Below are positions 61,947-64,000 of a DNA stretch of 64,000 bases, piece by piece. The translations under genes were made by a program, and so were the position numbers. Source of the DNA: Bacillota bacterium (GTDB lineage: Bacteria > Bacillota > Clostridia > Oscillospirales > Acutalibacteraceae); the NCBI GenBank assembly GCA_023416955.1, contig JAEZGM010000034.1, forward strand, positions 38,718-102,717, in the 5' to 3' direction. Each line of letters starts with the position of its first letter. Positions within the stretch are counted from its first letter, which is position 1. Below the pieces are notes generated by a model. The model had not been told where the DNA came from. It saw only the letters and a list, made by a program, of their open reading frames with translations, and did no database searches.

Positions 61947-62528
61947 TTATTCTGTAACCTCCTCAAGTCCGTTCTCGGCTTGAACATAATGCCTGCCGCA
62001 TTTCGGGCAGACAAGATTCCCGTTCAGTTTTTCCCCGCATTCGCAGGCCCAGCCATGCTGCCGCGCCGGTGCGCCCATCATGATTGCGTGGTCGGGCACG
62101 TCCTTTGTAACGACGCTTCCGGCCGCGATAAACGCGTTTTTGCCGATGCGGTGGCCGCAGACAATCGTCGCGTTCGCGCCGATGCTCGCGCCTTCCCCCA
62201 CCGGAGTATGCGCGTAAAATTCCGAACCGCGCTGCGGATACTTACACCGCGGACGCTGTACATTTGTAAACACCATGGAGGGGCCGCAGAAAACGTAATC
62301 CCCGAGTTCCACCCCTTCATATACAGAAACATTGTTCTGAATTTTGCAGAAGCTGCCAATCTTCACACCCGCCGCAATGAACACATTCTGCCCAAGCGTA
62401 CAGTTTTTACCGATTTCACAGTCTGTGCTGACGTGGCTGAAATGCCAGATTTTCGTACCGTCCCCCACTTTTGCACCGTCGTCCACACAGGCGGTCGAAT
62501 GCGCGAAGAAGGTCTTTGAATGATCCAC
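61947..62528 (-). CDS. wbpD: Left-handed beta-helix N-acetyltransferase, WbpD-like, with zinc-ribbon tail
   Basis: 193 residues from a GTG start with GGTGG upstream. Hexapeptide repeats run through most of the chain (KVGDGTKIWHFSHVSTDCEIGKNCTLGQNVFI to FIAAGSVVTKDVPDHAIMMGAPARQ). It would acetylate the C3 amino group using acetyl-CoA. The last 30 residues CECGEKLNGNLVCPKCG form a zinc ribbon, a feature known in some clostridial homologues but absent from the Pseudomonas enzyme. First gene of the operon. Confidence 0.92.
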   Translation of the reverse strand: MDHSKTFFAHSTACVDDGAKVGDGTKIWHFSHVSTDCEIGKNCTLGQNVFIAAGVKIGSFCKIQNNVSVYEGVELGDYVFCGPSMVFTNVQRPRCKYPQRGSEFYAHTPVGEGASIGANATIVCGHRIGKNAFIAAGSVVTKDVPDHAIMMGAPARQHGWACECGEKLNGNLVCPKCGRHYVQAENGLEEVTE

Positions 62529-62547
62529 AGCAAAACCACCGTTTCCT

Positions 62548-62602
62548 GCATTACCCCATCGTGCTTCCCAACAGATTTACGAAAAAGCACAAGGATAATG
62601 CA
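62548..62602 (-). promoter_or_regulatory. Two-stem leader of the wbpD operon
   Basis: On the minus strand TGCATTATCC pairs with GGGGTAATGCA (one mismatch) and encloses GTGCTT/AAGCAC. It lies in the untranslated leader 20 bp before the GTG. No known riboswitch fits. Confidence 0.5.
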
Positions 62603-62647
62603 TATTTAAATTAGAAGATATTTGTATTTTGTCCCATAACTTCTAGT

Positions 62648-62676
62648 ATTATATCCCTATCACCCTCTTTAGTCAA
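62648..62676 (-). promoter_or_regulatory. Promoter of the Wbp operon
   Basis: Minus-strand TTGACT (62671-62676), 17-bp spacer, TATAAT (62648-62653). Confidence 0.85.
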
Positions 62677-62696
62677 TGATTCGGGGCGCAATCCGG

Positions 62697-62725
62697 TTGA
62701 CATTGCGTATCAATCGTATTAGAAT
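62697..62725 (+). promoter_or_regulatory. Promoter of the right-edge aminotransferase gene
   Basis: TTGACA (62697-62702), 17-bp spacer, TAGAAT (62720-62725). It is back to back with the Wbp promoter. Confidence 0.8.
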
Positions 62726-62790
62726 TTACTTGGTTTTCTTGGTTAAACTGATAAATAAACAAACGACAGTCTTAAAAAGAGGTTCTGAAA

Positions 62791-63969
62791 ATGAGTAATT
62801 TCGTAAAAAGAGAAACCTTTATCCCTTACAATCTGCCCGATATTACCGACGCTGAAGTCAACGAGGTAACCGATACGCTGCGTTCCGGCTGGGTTGCGAA
62901 AGGGCCGCGCACCAATCAATTTGAGAATGACTTCGCGGCATATTTGGGTGCAAAGCACGCCATCGCCATGAACTCCTGCACCGCGGCGCTGCATGTCGCG
63001 CTGCTCACACAGGGCATCGGCCCCGGCGACGAGGTCATTACGACGCCCATGACTTTTGCCTCCACCGCAAGCACCGTGATTCACACGGGCGCCACCCCGG
63101 TATTCGCGGATATTGATTACAAAACGGGCTGTATTGACCCCGATGAAATCGAGAAAAAAATAACTTCGAAAACAAAGGCGATTGTCCCTGTTCATTACAG
63201 CGGGCAGGTATGCGACCTTGACCGTATTTATGACATTACCGACAGGCACGGCCTGTTTGTTTCGGAGGACGCGGCGCACGCGCTCTGGAGCCGCTACAAG
63301 GGCAGACTGATCGGAAACGGCTTGAAGGGCACGGCTTCCTACAGCTTTTATGCGACTAAAAACCTCTGCACCGGCGACGGCGGCATGCTGGTAACCGACG
63401 ACGATGAGATTGACCGCAAGGCGCGCATTTTCGCGGGTCAGGGCATGAGCAAAAATGCCTGGAACCGCTATGCGAAGGGCGGCACATGGAAATATGACAT
63501 CTGCGAGCCGGGCTTCAAATACAATATGTTTGACATTCAGGCAGCTTTGGGGTTGATTCAGCTTTCCCGTCTGGAAGAAATGCAGGCGGCACGGCTGAAA
63601 ATCGCTGAAAAATACAATACGGAGTTTGCGAAGATCGACGGCGTGGAGCCTCCCTTTGTTCCTGAGTACACCACGCATTGTTGGCATCTGTACGTCATTC
63701 GCGTTGTGCCGGAGGTGCTGACCATTGACCGCGACCGGTTCATTGAGGAATTGAACGCGCGCAATGTCGGTACAAGTGTGCATTTCATTCCAGTCACTTA
63801 CATGAGCGCTTATACCGACCGTTACGGCTTTAAAAAGGGAGATTTTCCGAATGCCGAAAAGCATTTTGACCGGCTGATTTCCCTGCCGCTCTACCCGACC
63901 ATGACGGACGAGCAGGTTCAGTACGTGATTGACGCGATACGCGATATTACAGAAAAATTTCATAAGTAA
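62791..63969 (+). CDS. DegT/DnrJ sugar aminotransferase, second copy type
   Basis: 392 residues. IPYNLPDITDAEVNEVTDTLRSGWVAKG is typical of ArnB/PseC-like nucleotide-sugar aminotransferases. PLP site SCTAALHVALL, SEDAAHALWS and Schiff-base Lys in YSFYATKNLCTGDGGML. It differs from the WbpE gene and probably aminates a C4 keto sugar for another residue of the same polysaccharide. AGAGG precedes the ATG. The rest of its operon lies outside the window, so the sugar cannot be named. Confidence 0.92.
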   Translation: MSNFVKRETFIPYNLPDITDAEVNEVTDTLRSGWVAKGPRTNQFENDFAAYLGAKHAIAMNSCTAALHVALLTQGIGPGDEVITTPMTFASTASTVIHTGATPVFADIDYKTGCIDPDEIEKKITSKTKAIVPVHYSGQVCDLDRIYDITDRHGLFVSEDAAHALWSRYKGRLIGNGLKGTASYSFYATKNLCTGDGGMLVTDDDEIDRKARIFAGQGMSKNAWNRYAKGGTWKYDICEPGFKYNMFDIQAALGLIQLSRLEEMQAARLKIAEKYNTEFAKIDGVEPPFVPEYTTHCWHLYVIRVVPEVLTIDRDRFIEELNARNVGTSVHFIPVTYMSAYTDRYGFKKGDFPNAEKHFDRLISLPLYPTMTDEQVQYVIDAIRDITEKFHK

Positions 63970-64000
63970 TGATAAAACAAAGGAACGGCGCCGTGCAGAT

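Noticed and set aside
62743..63963. 406-codon frame antisense to the right-edge aminotransferase
   Set aside because: A shadow of a clear PLP aminotransferase on the other strand. No start signal or family motif.
1..64000. CRISPR arrays, tRNA or rRNA genes, prophage or intact insertion sequences
   Set aside because: No regularly spaced repeats, cloverleaf sequences, rRNA segments, transposase or phage structural genes were recognised on either strand.

Overview
The window reads as a chromosomal segment of a low-to-moderate GC Gram-positive anaerobe, most likely a clostridium of the Oscillospiraceae/Acutalibacteraceae type (Bacillota). This rests on strong GGAGG-type ribosome binding sites, frequent TTG and GTG starts, the firmicute order SRP RNA-dnaX-ybaB-recR with smpB and tmRNA nearby, YesMN/Lpl-type sugar transport genes, lipoprotein signal peptides, and no Gram-negative envelope genes. 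The genus assignment is a guess. No rRNA, tRNA, CRISPR array, prophage or intact insertion sequence was seen.

Layout. 1-6.5 kb: the end of a DinG/XPD-like helicase, a YkuS-like protein, and a MarR-controlled heterodimeric ABC exporter. 6.7-10.7 kb: a flavin/redox-stress island with nitroreductases, an ABM monooxygenase, MarR and Rrf2 regulators facing each other, an NAD(P)-binding reductase and an FMN reductase. 11-15.4 kb: a CDGSH protein, a B12-binding radical SAM protein and a DEAD-box RNA helicase. 15.8-23.1 kb: a sugar ABC importer (two permeases and a lipoprotein) with its own YesM/YesN-type two-component system. 23.3-24.9 kb: NUDIX, HD-domain and small conserved proteins.

25-37.6 kb is the most interesting block. 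It is one 12.6-kb minus-strand run: ndh2 - dmkB - dmkA - eetA-like - pplA-like flavoprotein - apbE - mqnL/ubiD - mqnP/ubiA - ubiX - substrate-binding lipoprotein - ABC ATPase - ABC permease. The first six match the Listeria-type flavin-based extracellular electron transfer (EET) locus. The remaining genes supply the late steps of futalosine-type menaquinone synthesis, plus an importer that could bring in a quinone precursor. The inferred route is NADH to NDH-2 to a membrane (demethyl)menaquinone pool to EetA/PplA to an external acceptor. Two UbiA-family prenyltransferases side by side suggest two separate quinone pools. A TetR regulator and oleate hydratase follow (39-41.5 kb).

41.9-51 kb holds mostly housekeeping genes: DUF1003, nitroreductase, tmRNA, smpB, recR, ybaB, dnaX, SRP RNA, a YhfC-type membrane protease, PduL and a family 4 uracil-DNA glycosylase, with a possible unannotated structured RNA near 49.2-49.3 kb. 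51.2-55.4 kb is an AT-rich accessory operon: a cysteine-free secreted protein followed by three membrane proteins, an ABC ATPase and an anchored extracytoplasmic protein, possibly an undescribed bacteriocin-like export/immunity system. 55.9-62.5 kb is a full Wbp-type pathway to UDP-ManNAc3NAcA with a glycosyltransferase. A second sugar aminotransferase is transcribed away from it at the right edge.

Several families of short palindromic repeats are scattered between genes: A (~95 bp), B (~70 bp, once nested inside A), C (~95 bp, three copies), a weaker pair D, and recurring GGTCTTGTT inverted motifs.
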